Source: Avichristensenella sp031549105
GTDB lineage: Bacteria; Bacillota; Clostridia; Christensenellales; Aristaeellaceae
NCBI GenBank assembly: GCA_031549105.1
Contig: JAVBQK010000005.1
Location: 1-52,267 of the forward strand
Direction: 5' to 3'
Length of the DNA stretch: 52,267 nt
This document shows positions 15,394 through 23,414 of the stretch, piece after piece. A model generated the notes under the pieces. That model had not been told where the DNA came from, searched no databases, and saw only the letters and a list, made by a program, of their open reading frames with translations. The position numbers and the translations under genes are program-made. Within the stretch, counting starts at the first letter, position 1; the number at the start of each line of letters is the position of its first letter.

Positions 15394-16968
15394 ATGCCCG
15401 CATCAATTGCCTGGAACAGAAAACCTTTGCCGCAGAAGGACCTCGCTCCGCTGCCGCTGACCGCTGTGCGCCCCAAGGGGTGGCTGCTGGATAAAGTCAA
15501 AACCGCGCCCGGGAATACGCTGGATGACCGGCTGGCGAAGGCGTTCATCCTGGGGGATGAGACGCTGATGGACGTGGCCGAGCGGGAGATGGCGGCGCTG
15601 CTCGCGTCGGACGCCCCGCCGTCCCGGGACGCACTGCGCGCGCTGCTCCGCTATCACGGCGTCAGTGGGGACAAGCGTGTCGGCCCATACCTGCTGCGCT
15701 ATGCAAAAGAGCTGCGGGATGCGCTCAGCGAAGGCCCCGTGTTTACCCCGGCGCAGGCGCAGGATGTGAGCGACCTGCTTCGCGCGCTGCTATGGCTGTA
15801 CAATATCACCGGGCAGAAGGTGCTGCTGGAGCTGTGCCGCATGGTGCGCGCGCAGGCGCCTGACTGGATGAGCACACTGCATATTTTCCCGCAGACGAAG
15901 CCCGTGGCCGCCTCGCCGGACCCGGCTGAGGATGCGTATTTCCGCGTGCAGGGCGCGGCCATCGCCGCGTCGCTGAAGACCCCGGCGCTGCAGGCGCTGT
16001 TTGAGGGTGGCCTGAAGAACGAGACGGCGTTCCGCATCGGCTGGGACAAGCTGGTGCGCTACCACGGCGCGGCACACGGGTTGTTCAACGCCGACCCGCT
16101 GCTCGCGGGCGCGAACCCTTCGCGCGCTGTGGAACCGGAGACGGTGAGCGAACTGCTTTACACGCTCGAAACACTCTGCTGGGCGCAGGGTGATGCGTTT
16201 GCGGGCGATCTGATGGAGTCGATCGCACTGGGCGCGTTGCCGGCGGCGCAGGGGCCGCAGGCCGCCAACCAGATTACCGGGGCGAAAGGCCTTGTGGCAG
16301 GCGGATTTGCACAGTATGCGGCTTCGCTGTGGATGGCGACGGCGGACGGCGGTCTGGCGGCTATTTCCTACGCACCGTGCGAAGCGCGCTGGCGCATCGG
16401 CGGACATGCGGTGCGGGTGACCGTGGAGACGGCGTACCCGTGCGAAGAGACGGTACGCATCCACGTTCAGATGAAGGGCGAGGCAGAATTCCCGCTGCAC
16501 CTGCGCATTCCGGCCTGGGCCGGGCGCGCGACGGCGCAGGTGGGGGATGAGCCGCCGATCGCCTGCGCGCCGGGATACGCGGTGATTCAGCGCGTGTGGC
16601 GTGGTGGCGATGTGCTGACATTGACGCTGCCGATGGATATCCGCGTGACGCGGCGCTACCACCAGTCGGTTTCCGTGGAGCGCGGGCCGCTGGTATACGC
16701 GCTGCCGGTAGAGCAAGAAACGGCATGGAACCTGGCGCTGCTGCCTGAGAAGGGCATGGAAGTGGCCTTCGAAAAGGACATGCCGGTCGTGTATGCCTAT
16801 GCCGCGCCGGTTACCGGCTGGGGCAAGAGTGGCGGCAGGCCTGCTTCGCCGCCGATTGATCCACCTGTGGATGCGGCGGAAGTGTGCAAGGTCCGCCTGG
16901 TTCCGTATGGTGCGACAGTTGCGCGCATGTCACAGTTTCCTGTGGGCAATCTACAGCAAGGAGGATGA
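15394..16968 (+). CDS. GH127/DUF1680 family homologue lacking the cysteine active site
   Basis: This 524-residue protein is related to beta-L-arabinofuranosidases of GH127 (DUF1680). Shared stretches are PLTAVRPKGWL, an alpha/alpha-barrel part, SLWMATADGGLAAISYAPC near residue 310 and the beta-sandwich part SVERGPLVYALP near residue 428. The family uses a zinc site of Glu, Cys and a CC pair. Here the Glu-x-Cys position reads Glu-Thr-Val (E249, V251), and the segment before SLWMATADGG that should hold the CC motif is shortened and has no cysteine (residues about 290-305). It is also short for the family. It is probably inactive as a classic GH127 enzyme. It begins an operon with a glutaredoxin and a GuaA paralogue. 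Confidence 0.8.
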   Translation: MPASIAWNRKPLPQKDLAPLPLTAVRPKGWLLDKVKTAPGNTLDDRLAKAFILGDETLMDVAEREMAALLASDAPPSRDALRALLRYHGVSGDKRVGPYLLRYAKELRDALSEGPVFTPAQAQDVSDLLRALLWLYNITGQKVLLELCRMVRAQAPDWMSTLHIFPQTKPVAASPDPAEDAYFRVQGAAIAASLKTPALQALFEGGLKNETAFRIGWDKLVRYHGAAHGLFNADPLLAGANPSRAVEPETVSELLYTLETLCWAQGDAFAGDLMESIALGALPAAQGPQAANQITGAKGLVAGGFAQYAASLWMATADGGLAAISYAPCEARWRIGGHAVRVTVETAYPCEETVRIHVQMKGEAEFPLHLRIPAWAGRATAQVGDEPPIACAPGYAVIQRVWRGGDVLTLTLPMDIRVTRRYHQSVSVERGPLVYALPVEQETAWNLALLPEKGMEVAFEKDMPVVYAYAAPVTGWGKSGGRPASPPIDPPVDAAEVCKVRLVPYGATVARMSQFPVGNLQQGG

Positions 16969-16971
16969 TCC

Positions 16972-17235
16972 ATGAAACCAGTCAAAATGTTCAAGATGAC
17001 GTCTTGCCCGCATTGCGTCCGGGCCAAGGCATGGATGGACGAGGTGTTCGCAGAGCACCCGGAGTACAAACAGATTGAGCTGACGGTCATCGACGAAGTA
17101 GAGACGCCGGAAGTTGCCAACACGTACGACTATTGGTATGTTCCGACATACTATGTTGGGGACGAGAAGAAGCATGAGGGCGTCGCCAGCAAGGAAATCG
17201 TGCAAAGGGTCTTTGAGGATGCATACGCCGGCTGA
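16972..17235 (+). CDS. Glutaredoxin/thioredoxin-fold protein
   Basis: This 87-residue protein has a thioredoxin-fold redox motif CPHC at residues 11-14 and the cis-Pro in WYVPTYYVGDE near residue 60. It should reduce disulfides or pass electrons to a partner. AAGGAGG lies inside the last codons of the GH127-like gene and the start is 3 bases after that stop, so translation is coupled. Its place between two apparent pseudo-enzymes is unusual. Confidence 0.85.
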   Translation: MKPVKMFKMTSCPHCVRAKAWMDEVFAEHPEYKQIELTVIDEVETPEVANTYDYWYVPTYYVGDEKKHEGVASKEIVQRVFEDAYAG

Positions 17236-17329
17236 GGCAAAGCAGGGAAATGGCGCGCCGATAGCGAATATGTTCCCGTTCATGCCGTTTCGGGAAGAGG
17301 AAGCGAACGGAGGTCGGCTCGATGCGTGA
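17219..17329 (+). CDS. Possible 36-residue ORF overlapping both neighbours
   Basis: An ATG frame of 36 codons overlaps the last 17 bases of the glutaredoxin gene and the first 8 bases of the GuaA-like gene. Its product contains MFPFMPFREEE. The upstream ribosome-binding site is poor (GAGG directly against the ATG). It may be only chance, or a coupling frame that carries ribosomes to the next gene. I have little confidence that it is a gene. Confidence 0.2.
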   Translation: MHTPAEAKQGNGAPIANMFPFMPFREEEANGGRLDA

Positions 17330-18743
17330 CGTACTGTTGGTCCTGGGCGCGGAGGTGCCGAGCGGGCGCGCCGTTGCCAAGAAGCTGCGCGCGGAGCACT
17401 ACTGCTGCATGCTGATGGCATCCGGCATCAGTGCCTCGCAGGTTGCGGCGCAGTCACCCGCGGGCATCATCCTGGCCGGTGAGGAGCGCGAGGGCGCGCA
17501 TCTGCCGGACGCGCAGATGCTGTCGCTGGGCATTCCGGTGCTGGCGCTGGGCTCTTCGGCGCGGGCGCTGCTGGATACCCTGGGCCCTCGCAGTGAGCAG
17601 CCGCCCATCCTGGATGCGGTCGTTCCCGTGAAATACAAGCCCTCACCGCTGTTTGAAGAGGTGGAAGCGGGAGAGCGCTGGATTGGCTGCGCGGCGTCCT
17701 TTTCGCCGCCGGAGCCTTTTAAGGTCATCGCCGACAGCGCGGGTTACCCACTTGCGTTCGCGGACGAGGCCGCCAATCAATATTTGTTGCAGTTTCAAAT
17801 CGAGCGAAATGACCCGGACGGCATGGCCATGCTGTTGGCCTTTGCCGATTCGGTATGCGGCTGCACGCCGTGGTGGACATCGGGCAATATTATTGCCGAT
17901 GCTGAAAAGAGCATTCAGAGCGCGGTACGCGACGGTGAAGCCATCTGCGCGCTCAGCGGCGGGCTGGATTCCACCGTCGCGGCGCTGCTTGCAAAGCACG
18001 CGCTGGGTGACCGGGCGCGCTGCGTGTTCGTGGATACCGGCTTGCTGCGTCAGGGCGAAGCCGAGGAGACAGAGGGCCGCTTCCGCGATGAACTGCAGTT
18101 TAACTGTGTGCGCGTGGATGCGTCTGCGAAGATCATGGAGGCGCTCCGGGGCCTGACCACGGTGGACGACAAGTGGCGCGTGATCGAGCAGGAGATCAAC
18201 CGCGCGCTGCTCGCGGAGGCCGAAAGGACGCCCGGCGACAAGGTATTCGTCAAGGGCACCAACTATGTTGATGTGCTGGGTGGGGAGATTCCGGAGGACG
18301 CAGGTCCTTTTGAACGGGTGATCGAGCCGCTGCGCGAGCTGTTCAAGGACGAGATACGCTTGATCGGCGAGAGCCTGGCGCTTTCCCCGGCGATGCTGCA
18401 ACGCCAGCCGTTCCCGGGCATGGGCATGGCGGCGCGCATTCGCGGTGAAGTAACGCCCGCGCGGCTTGGCATCATTCGCACGGCGGACGCGCTGTTTGCC
18501 GCGGCGCTACGCGAAAGCGGACAGGACAAACGCCTGGCGCGCTTCTTTGTGATGCTGGATGAAATTAACGGCCAGGATGTGATTGTGCTTCGGGCGACGC
18601 TTGGCGCGGAGCCAAACATGAACGCCGCCCGGCTGCCATCCGACCTGCTGGAACGCTGCGTTGAGCAAATCCGAAAGGAATTGCCGTCCGTCGGCCGGGT
18701 GCTATACGACCTGACGCCCGGCGCTGCCGAATGGCTGCGCTAG
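17322..18743 (+). CDS. GMP-synthase (GuaA) paralogue with degenerate amidotransferase domain
   Basis: This 473-residue protein keeps the GuaA order of domains. Residues 1 to about 185 are a glutamine-amidotransferase-like domain in which the nucleophile Cys of GVCYG is Gly (about residue 77, in VLALGSSAR) and the catalytic His of QFHPE is Gln (QFQIE). The ATP-pyrophosphatase domain is intact, with PP-loop LSGGLDS at about 211-217 and EPLRELFKDEIR. The GuaA KSHHNVGGLP segment is shortened, PGPGLGVR reads PGMGMAAR, and the C-terminal SVGVMGDGR element that contacts XMP is missing. It therefore should not use glutamine and may not act on XMP. GGAGG lies 8 bases upstream of the ATG. It is the last gene of the operon. 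Confidence 0.82.
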   Translation: MRDVLLVLGAEVPSGRAVAKKLRAEHYCCMLMASGISASQVAAQSPAGIILAGEEREGAHLPDAQMLSLGIPVLALGSSARALLDTLGPRSEQPPILDAVVPVKYKPSPLFEEVEAGERWIGCAASFSPPEPFKVIADSAGYPLAFADEAANQYLLQFQIERNDPDGMAMLLAFADSVCGCTPWWTSGNIIADAEKSIQSAVRDGEAICALSGGLDSTVAALLAKHALGDRARCVFVDTGLLRQGEAEETEGRFRDELQFNCVRVDASAKIMEALRGLTTVDDKWRVIEQEINRALLAEAERTPGDKVFVKGTNYVDVLGGEIPEDAGPFERVIEPLRELFKDEIRLIGESLALSPAMLQRQPFPGMGMAARIRGEVTPARLGIIRTADALFAAALRESGQDKRLARFFVMLDEINGQDVIVLRATLGAEPNMNAARLPSDLLERCVEQIRKELPSVGRVLYDLTPGAAEWLR

Positions 18744-18847
18744 AAAATCTGCAAGACCGCGCCGAGTGCGCTCAGGAGCATGAGTCCGACCAGAAAAAGC
18801 GCGATAATGCGCACCATGTTTTCCCGTTTTGCTTTGCGTTTGCGCAA
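18740..18847 (-). CDS. 35-residue single-pass membrane protein
   Basis: A TTG-initiated frame of 35 codons encodes a basic start (LRKRKAKREN) and one hydrophobic helix (RIIALFLVGLMLLSALGAV). GAGGTG lies 7 bases upstream and a good promoter at 18885-18913. It overlaps the GuaA-like stop by 4 bases on the opposite strand. Basic-plus-one-helix microproteins of this kind occur in Firmicutes. The function is unknown. Confidence 0.6.
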   Translation of the reverse strand: MRKRKAKRENMVRIIALFLVGLMLLSALGAVLQIF

Positions 18848-18884
18848 ACCTGTCACCTCGTGTTCTTGTAAAAATGACGCGGTT

Positions 18885-18913
18885 AGTATACCATAGACAC
18901 AATGACAATGCAA
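18885..18913 (-). promoter_or_regulatory. Promoter for the 35-residue membrane protein
   Basis: On the minus strand, TTGCAT, 17 bases and TATACT; the ppk1 start is only 15 bases away on the other side. Confidence 0.6.
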
Positions 18914-18928
18914 TGGAGTTAAGACCGC

Positions 18929-20965
18929 ATGCGTGACACGGACGAGGCGGAACTTTATACCAACAGAGAGCTGAGCTGGCTGCTGTTCAATCGGCGGGTG
19001 CTCAGCGAGGCCGCCAATCTTGAAAACCCCGCACTGGAGCGACTTCGGTTCCTTTCCATCACCGCATCCAACCTGGACGAATTTTTCATGGTGCGCTTTG
19101 CGATGCTGCGCGCGCAGGTGCTGGCGGGGGATGAGACGCCCGATCTGATGGGTTATCTCCCCCGCGAGCGCATGCGCATGATTGCGGAGGATGCGCGCCT
19201 GTTTATGGATGAGCAGATCGAGGTGCTGCGTGCCTATGTGTACCCGGCGCTGGCGGAGGCGGGGCTTGCGTTCCTGAACCTGTCCACCGCGACGGAATCG
19301 CAGAAAAAATGGGTGGAGAACATTTTCGTGCGGGACATCCTGCCGAAGGTCACGCTGACCATCCACACGAAAAAGAACCGCCTGTATCCGGCCGGCCGCA
19401 CGCTGCAGCTGGCGCTGCTGCTCACCGGAAAGAAGGGCGAGACGCATCTGGCGACGCTCGCGCAGCCGCAGGGCATGACCAGGGCCTACAAGCTGCCCAA
19501 GGCGCTAGGCGGCGGCGTGGCGCTGCTGGAGGATATCCTGATGGCGCATGCGCAGAGGCTTGCGCCTGGGCACACCGTGACGGGCTGCTGGCCGTTCCGC
19601 GTCACGCGCGATGCCGACTTTACCGTGCCCGATAGCGTGACCCGCGACCTCGTTACAGAAACCGAGAAGTCGCTGCAGCGGCGCAAGACCGGCGACGTGG
19701 TGCGGCTGGAGATAGACGCGCGCGCGCCGGAGAGTTTCATCAAGCGGATGATCACAGAGCTGCCGGTGGATGAGGAGCTGGTCTACCGCATTGACGGCCC
19801 GCTTAACCTGACGTTCCTGAACAAAGAGCTATATGGCACCAAGCGCCTGGGCGCGCTCCGCTACCAGCTGCTTCTAGGCCGTGTGCCCGACGCGCTGGCG
19901 CATGGGGAGAGCGTGTTTGACGCGCTTGCCGCGGGGGATATCCTGCTGCACCATCCCTATGACAGCTTTGACGCGGTGCAGCGCTTCATCCATGAAGCTG
20001 CGGCGGACCCGCGCGTAATTGCCATCAAGCAGACGCTGTACCGTGTCAGCGGCGATTCGCCGATCATCAAGGCGCTGTGCGACGCGGCGGAGGCCGGAAA
20101 GCGCGTGACGGTGCTGCTGGAGGTCAAGGCGCGGTTCGATGAGGAGAACAACATCCGCTGGGGCGAGGTGCTGGAGAAGGCCGGCTGTACCGTGCTCTAT
20201 GGGGTGCCGCATGTCAAGACGCACTCGAAGATCACGCTGGTCGTCCGGCGCGAGGGGGATGGCCTGCGCGCGTACATGCACCTGGGCACCGGCAACTACA
20301 ACGATGTGACGGCCAAGCAGTATACGGACATGGGTATTTTGACCTGCAACCCGGAGCTTGGGGAGGATGCGCACGCGTTCTTCAATATGGTAACGGGCTT
20401 CAGCCGAGAGCCTGTCATGAAGCGGCTTGTGTACGCGCCCAAAAGGCTGCGTCCGGCGCTAATGGAAATGATCCGCATGGAAATGGAGCATGCGCAGAGC
20501 GGGCAGCCCAGCGGTATCGTCGCGAAGATGAACTCGCTGGTGGACGCGGAGCTGATCCATTTGCTGTATGAAGCCAGCCGCGCGGGCGTGCCCATCCGGC
20601 TGATCGTGCGCGGCGTATGCTGCCTGCGCGCGGGCGTGCCGGGACTGAGCGAGACGATCCAGGTGCACTCGATCATCGGGCGGTTCCTGGAACATAGCCG
20701 CATTTTCCGCTTTGAAAACGGCGGGGAGCCGAAGACCTTCCTTTCCAGCGCCGACTGGATGCCCCGCAACCTCAACCGCCGCCTGGAGCTGATGTTCCCG
20801 CTAATGGATCCTGCGGTCTGCGCCAAGGTGGACGAGGTGTTGGAGCTGCAGTGGCGCGACACCGCCAAGTCCTGGGCGATGGAGCCGGACGGCCAATACC
20901 GGCGGGTGCCGCGCGGCGCGGAGGCGATCAACGCGCAAGAGCTGTTGTTTACAAACCAAGAGTAG
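18929..20965 (+). CDS. ppk1: Polyphosphate kinase 1
   Basis: This 678-residue enzyme reversibly builds polyphosphate from ATP. PPK1 features are the N-terminal YTNRELSWLLFNRRVL, SNLDEFFMVR, and the phospholipase-D-like catalytic halves: KQTLYRVSGDSPIIKAL, VKARFDEENNIRWGEVLEKAG, VKTHSKI with the likely phospho-His, and HLGTGNYND. The C-terminal half has SIIGRFLEHSRIFRF and SADWMPRNLNRR. The length is usual for PPK1. No exopolyphosphatase or pstS genes lie beside it. Confidence 0.95.
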   Translation: MRDTDEAELYTNRELSWLLFNRRVLSEAANLENPALERLRFLSITASNLDEFFMVRFAMLRAQVLAGDETPDLMGYLPRERMRMIAEDARLFMDEQIEVLRAYVYPALAEAGLAFLNLSTATESQKKWVENIFVRDILPKVTLTIHTKKNRLYPAGRTLQLALLLTGKKGETHLATLAQPQGMTRAYKLPKALGGGVALLEDILMAHAQRLAPGHTVTGCWPFRVTRDADFTVPDSVTRDLVTETEKSLQRRKTGDVVRLEIDARAPESFIKRMITELPVDEELVYRIDGPLNLTFLNKELYGTKRLGALRYQLLLGRVPDALAHGESVFDALAAGDILLHHPYDSFDAVQRFIHEAAADPRVIAIKQTLYRVSGDSPIIKALCDAAEAGKRVTVLLEVKARFDEENNIRWGEVLEKAGCTVLYGVPHVKTHSKITLVVRREGDGLRAYMHLGTGNYNDVTAKQYTDMGILTCNPELGEDAHAFFNMVTGFSREPVMKRLVYAPKRLRPALMEMIRMEMEHAQSGQPSGIVAKMNSLVDAELIHLLYEASRAGVPIRLIVRGVCCLRAGVPGLSETIQVHSIIGRFLEHSRIFRFENGGEPKTFLSSADWMPRNLNRRLELMFPLMDPAVCAKVDEVLELQWRDTAKSWAMEPDGQYRRVPRGAEAINAQELLFTNQE

Positions 20966-20977
20966 GTATGGTATTAT
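20948..20977 (+). promoter_or_regulatory. Promoter for oadB, inside the ppk1 3' end
   Basis: TTTACA, 18 bases and TATTAT, ending about 31 bases upstream of the oadB start. Confidence 0.55.
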
Positions 20978-21008
20978 TTGTCCTAAAAGCTCGATAGGAG
21001 GCGTATGT

Positions 21009-22139
21009 ATGGAAGCCCTATTCGGCAATTTACTGGAGATCACCATCGGGCAAGTGATCATGTGGGTCATTGGTGGGGTACTTATTTATCTTGCCATCGC
21101 CAAGGAGATGGAACCGGCGCTGCTATTGCCGATGGGGTTTGGCGCAATCCTGGTGAACCTGCCAATGTCCGGCGCGATCACCCAGGTGATCAACGGGCAG
21201 ACGGAACACGGGATCATTTCCATTCTATACGATGCGACGATCGCCAACGAGCTATTACCTCTGCTGCTCTTTATCGGCATCGGCGCGATGATTGACTTTG
21301 GTCCACTGCTGACGAACCCAAAGCTGTTGTTTTTTGGCGCGGCAGCGCAGTTCGGCATTTACTTCACGCTGAGCCTGGCGTCGCTGGTGGGGTTTGACCT
21401 GCGTGACGCGGCGGCAATCTCCATCATCGGTGCGGCGGACGGGCCGACCTCCATCTGTGTCGCCGGATATTTTAAGAGTAACTACATGGGTGCAATCATT
21501 GTGGCGGCGTATTCGTACATGGCACTGGTGCCCATTGTGCAGCCGCCTGTGATCCGCGCGCTGACCACACCGGAGGAGCGGCGCATTCGCATGCAGTACA
21601 ACCAGCGTGACATCCCCAAGTATGTGCGCATTCTGTTTCCGATCGTCGTGACGGTGATCGCGGGCCTGATTGCGCCGCGGTCGGTGGCGCTGGTCGGCTT
21701 CCTGATGTTTGGAAACCTCATCCGCGAGTGCGGCGTGCTCAACTCACTGTCCGATACGGCACAGAACGCGCTGGCGAACCTAATCACCATCCTGCTGGGC
21801 ATCGTTGTGGCCAAGGGCATGGTGGCCGACCAGTTCCTGGCGGGGGAAACGCTGGTGATCATGGGCCTGGGCCTAATCGCATTTGTAATGGACACGGCGG
21901 GCGGCGTGCTGTTTGCCAAGTTCATCAACCTGTTTGCCAAGAACAAGGTTAACCCGATGATTGGCGCGGCGGGTATTTCCGCGTTCCCGATGTCCTCACG
22001 CGTTATTCACAAGATGGGCCTGAAGGAAGATCCGCAGAATTTTCTGCTGATGCACGCGGCAGGCGCGAACGTGGCCGGGCAGATCGCATCGGTAATCGCA
22101 GGCGGTTTGGTAATCAAGATGATTGAAGGCATGCTGTAA
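21009..22139 (+). CDS. oadB: Na+-translocating decarboxylase beta subunit
   Basis: This 376-residue multi-spanning protein is the Na+ pump of biotin-dependent decarboxylases (oxaloacetate, methylmalonyl-CoA or glutaconyl-CoA). The signature SIIGAADGPTSI, with the Na+-site Asp, is near residue 140; GAMIDFGPLLTNP, GNLIRECGVLNSLSDTA and PMIGAAGISAFPMSSRV are also typical. AGGAGG lies upstream of the ATG. No carboxyltransferase or biotin subunit is adjacent, so the substrate cannot be named. A tiny OadG-like gene follows at 22165. Confidence 0.93.
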   Translation: MEALFGNLLEITIGQVIMWVIGGVLIYLAIAKEMEPALLLPMGFGAILVNLPMSGAITQVINGQTEHGIISILYDATIANELLPLLLFIGIGAMIDFGPLLTNPKLLFFGAAAQFGIYFTLSLASLVGFDLRDAAAISIIGAADGPTSICVAGYFKSNYMGAIIVAAYSYMALVPIVQPPVIRALTTPEERRIRMQYNQRDIPKYVRILFPIVVTVIAGLIAPRSVALVGFLMFGNLIRECGVLNSLSDTAQNALANLITILLGIVVAKGMVADQFLAGETLVIMGLGLIAFVMDTAGGVLFAKFINLFAKNKVNPMIGAAGISAFPMSSRVIHKMGLKEDPQNFLLMHAAGANVAGQIASVIAGGLVIKMIEGML

Positions 22140-22164
22140 GGTGTGAGCTGAAAGGAGAGCAACC

Positions 22165-22314
22165 ATGAATACTCAGCTTCGTATCGACTTTAACGCGATG
22201 GTTTCAACGCTGCCGGTGATGCTCTATGGCATGCTGGGCGGCATCCTGGTGATGGCGGTCATCTGCGGGGTGCTGATGCTGCTGTACCGGATAGGAAAGA
22301 GAAAGAAAACATAA
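22165..22314 (+). CDS. OadG-related small membrane subunit
   Basis: This 49-residue protein has one hydrophobic helix (residues about 17-41, with VMLYGMLGGILVMAVICGV) and a basic C-terminus (RIGKRKK). It is 25 bases after oadB, with AAAGGAG 8 bases upstream of the ATG. Its position and topology match the small gamma subunit that anchors Na+-pump decarboxylases, although it is shorter than usual OadG. A terminator follows directly. Confidence 0.75.
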   Translation: MNTQLRIDFNAMVSTLPVMLYGMLGGILVMAVICGVLMLLYRIGKRKKT

Positions 22315-22337
22315 AAATACCATTGCTTGGTTTTGCC

Positions 22338-22367
22338 AGCTGCACCGGTTTGGTGCAGCTTTTTGTT
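22338..22367 (+). terminator. Intrinsic terminator of oadB and its small subunit
   Basis: AGCTGCACC-ggttt-GGTGCAGCT is a perfect 9-bp stem followed by TTTTG. Confidence 0.85.
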
Positions 22368-22479
22368 TGCGGGTAAAGCCTTGCGAGCAGTCAAGGGGAA
22401 AAATCAGCGACAATAGGGGAAAAAGTCAATGATATACGCCTCAAAAGAGGCCAAATTTTTACAAATGCGCTCAAACCAA

Positions 22480-22508
22480 TTGACGTGCGAAGAGAAAAGA
22501 TATACAAT
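22480..22508 (+). promoter_or_regulatory. Promoter for the DeoR regulator
   Basis: TTGACG, 17 bases and TACAAT; the transcript would start about 70 bases upstream of the TTG start codon. Confidence 0.7.
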
Positions 22509-22582
22509 ATGATCGGGTTTTATGCGGGGCGATGCCGGGCTTCTGTAGAAAATCCCAATAAATAAGCGATGGGGGAACGGTT

Positions 22583-23347
22583 TTGATTAAGCAGAAGCGG
22601 TATGAGAAGATTCTGGAGATCGTCGAAGAGATGCATGTGGTTTCAATTGAAGACTTTTGCGACAGATTGGGCGTTTCCAAGGCCACAGTACGACGCGATT
22701 TGATCTATTTGGATGAAAACAAGCAGCTCAAGCGCACGCACGGTGGAGCCATCTCGCTTGTGAAGCCCGCGATTGAGGATGTGCCGATTTCCCTGCGCCA
22801 CCGCATGTGCAAGCCCGAGAAGGAGCGCATCGCCCAGGCCGCACTGGATATGATTCGCGATGGCAGCACCATCTATATCGGTGTGGGTACCACGATGCGG
22901 GAGCTGGCCTCCCGGCTGGACGCGTTCTCCAAGCTGACGGTGCTGACCAACGACATCGGCGTCGCGTATGAAATCTCCCAGCGCACCACCAATGACCTGA
23001 TTGTAGCCGGTGGCATGCTGAAGAAGACGACGGCCTCGCTGGTGGGCAGCTTCGCGGAGAACACGCTGCGCGACCTGTACGTGGAGATCGCCTTCATGTC
23101 GGCGGATTCCGTTAAGCCCAAGACTGGATTTATGGATTACAGCATCGACGAAGTCGCTATCAAGCGGCTGATGATTCAGAATTCGCGCAAGTGCGTGATG
23201 CTTTGCGATCAGTCCAAGTTCCGCAACAACGCATTCATGTCCATCTGCCCGCTGTCTGGTGTAGATCTGACGATCACCGATGGGGAACTGGAGCCGGAGG
23301 TGGAGCAGCAGCTGATTGACGAGGGCATGGTTCTTCGGACCGTGTGA
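22583..23347 (+). CDS. DeoR-family transcriptional regulator
   Basis: This 254-residue repressor-type protein has an N-terminal DeoR winged helix (VSIEDFCDRLGVSKATVRRD and the LKRTHGGA hinge, residues 1-57). A sugar-phosphate-sensing domain follows, with IYIGVGTTMRELASRL, LTVLTNDIGVAYE, VAGGMLKK and DQSKF. It starts with TTG; the sequence GGGGGAACGG upstream supplies the ribosome-binding site. No sugar operon is adjacent within the window, so it probably acts elsewhere or on itself. Confidence 0.92.
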   Translation: MIKQKRYEKILEIVEEMHVVSIEDFCDRLGVSKATVRRDLIYLDENKQLKRTHGGAISLVKPAIEDVPISLRHRMCKPEKERIAQAALDMIRDGSTIYIGVGTTMRELASRLDAFSKLTVLTNDIGVAYEISQRTTNDLIVAGGMLKKTTASLVGSFAENTLRDLYVEIAFMSADSVKPKTGFMDYSIDEVAIKRLMIQNSRKCVMLCDQSKFRNNAFMSICPLSGVDLTITDGELEPEVEQQLIDEGMVLRTV

Positions 23348-23365
23348 CCACTACAACATATGCAA

Positions 23366-23400
23366 AGCGCCCCGCCATTCTGGCTGGGCGCTTTTGCTTT
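23366..23400 (+). terminator. Intrinsic terminator of the DeoR gene
   Basis: AGCGCCC pairs with GGGCGCT across a 13-base loop, followed by TTTGCTTT. Confidence 0.7.
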
Positions 23401-23414
23401 GGCGCAGGAGGCGG

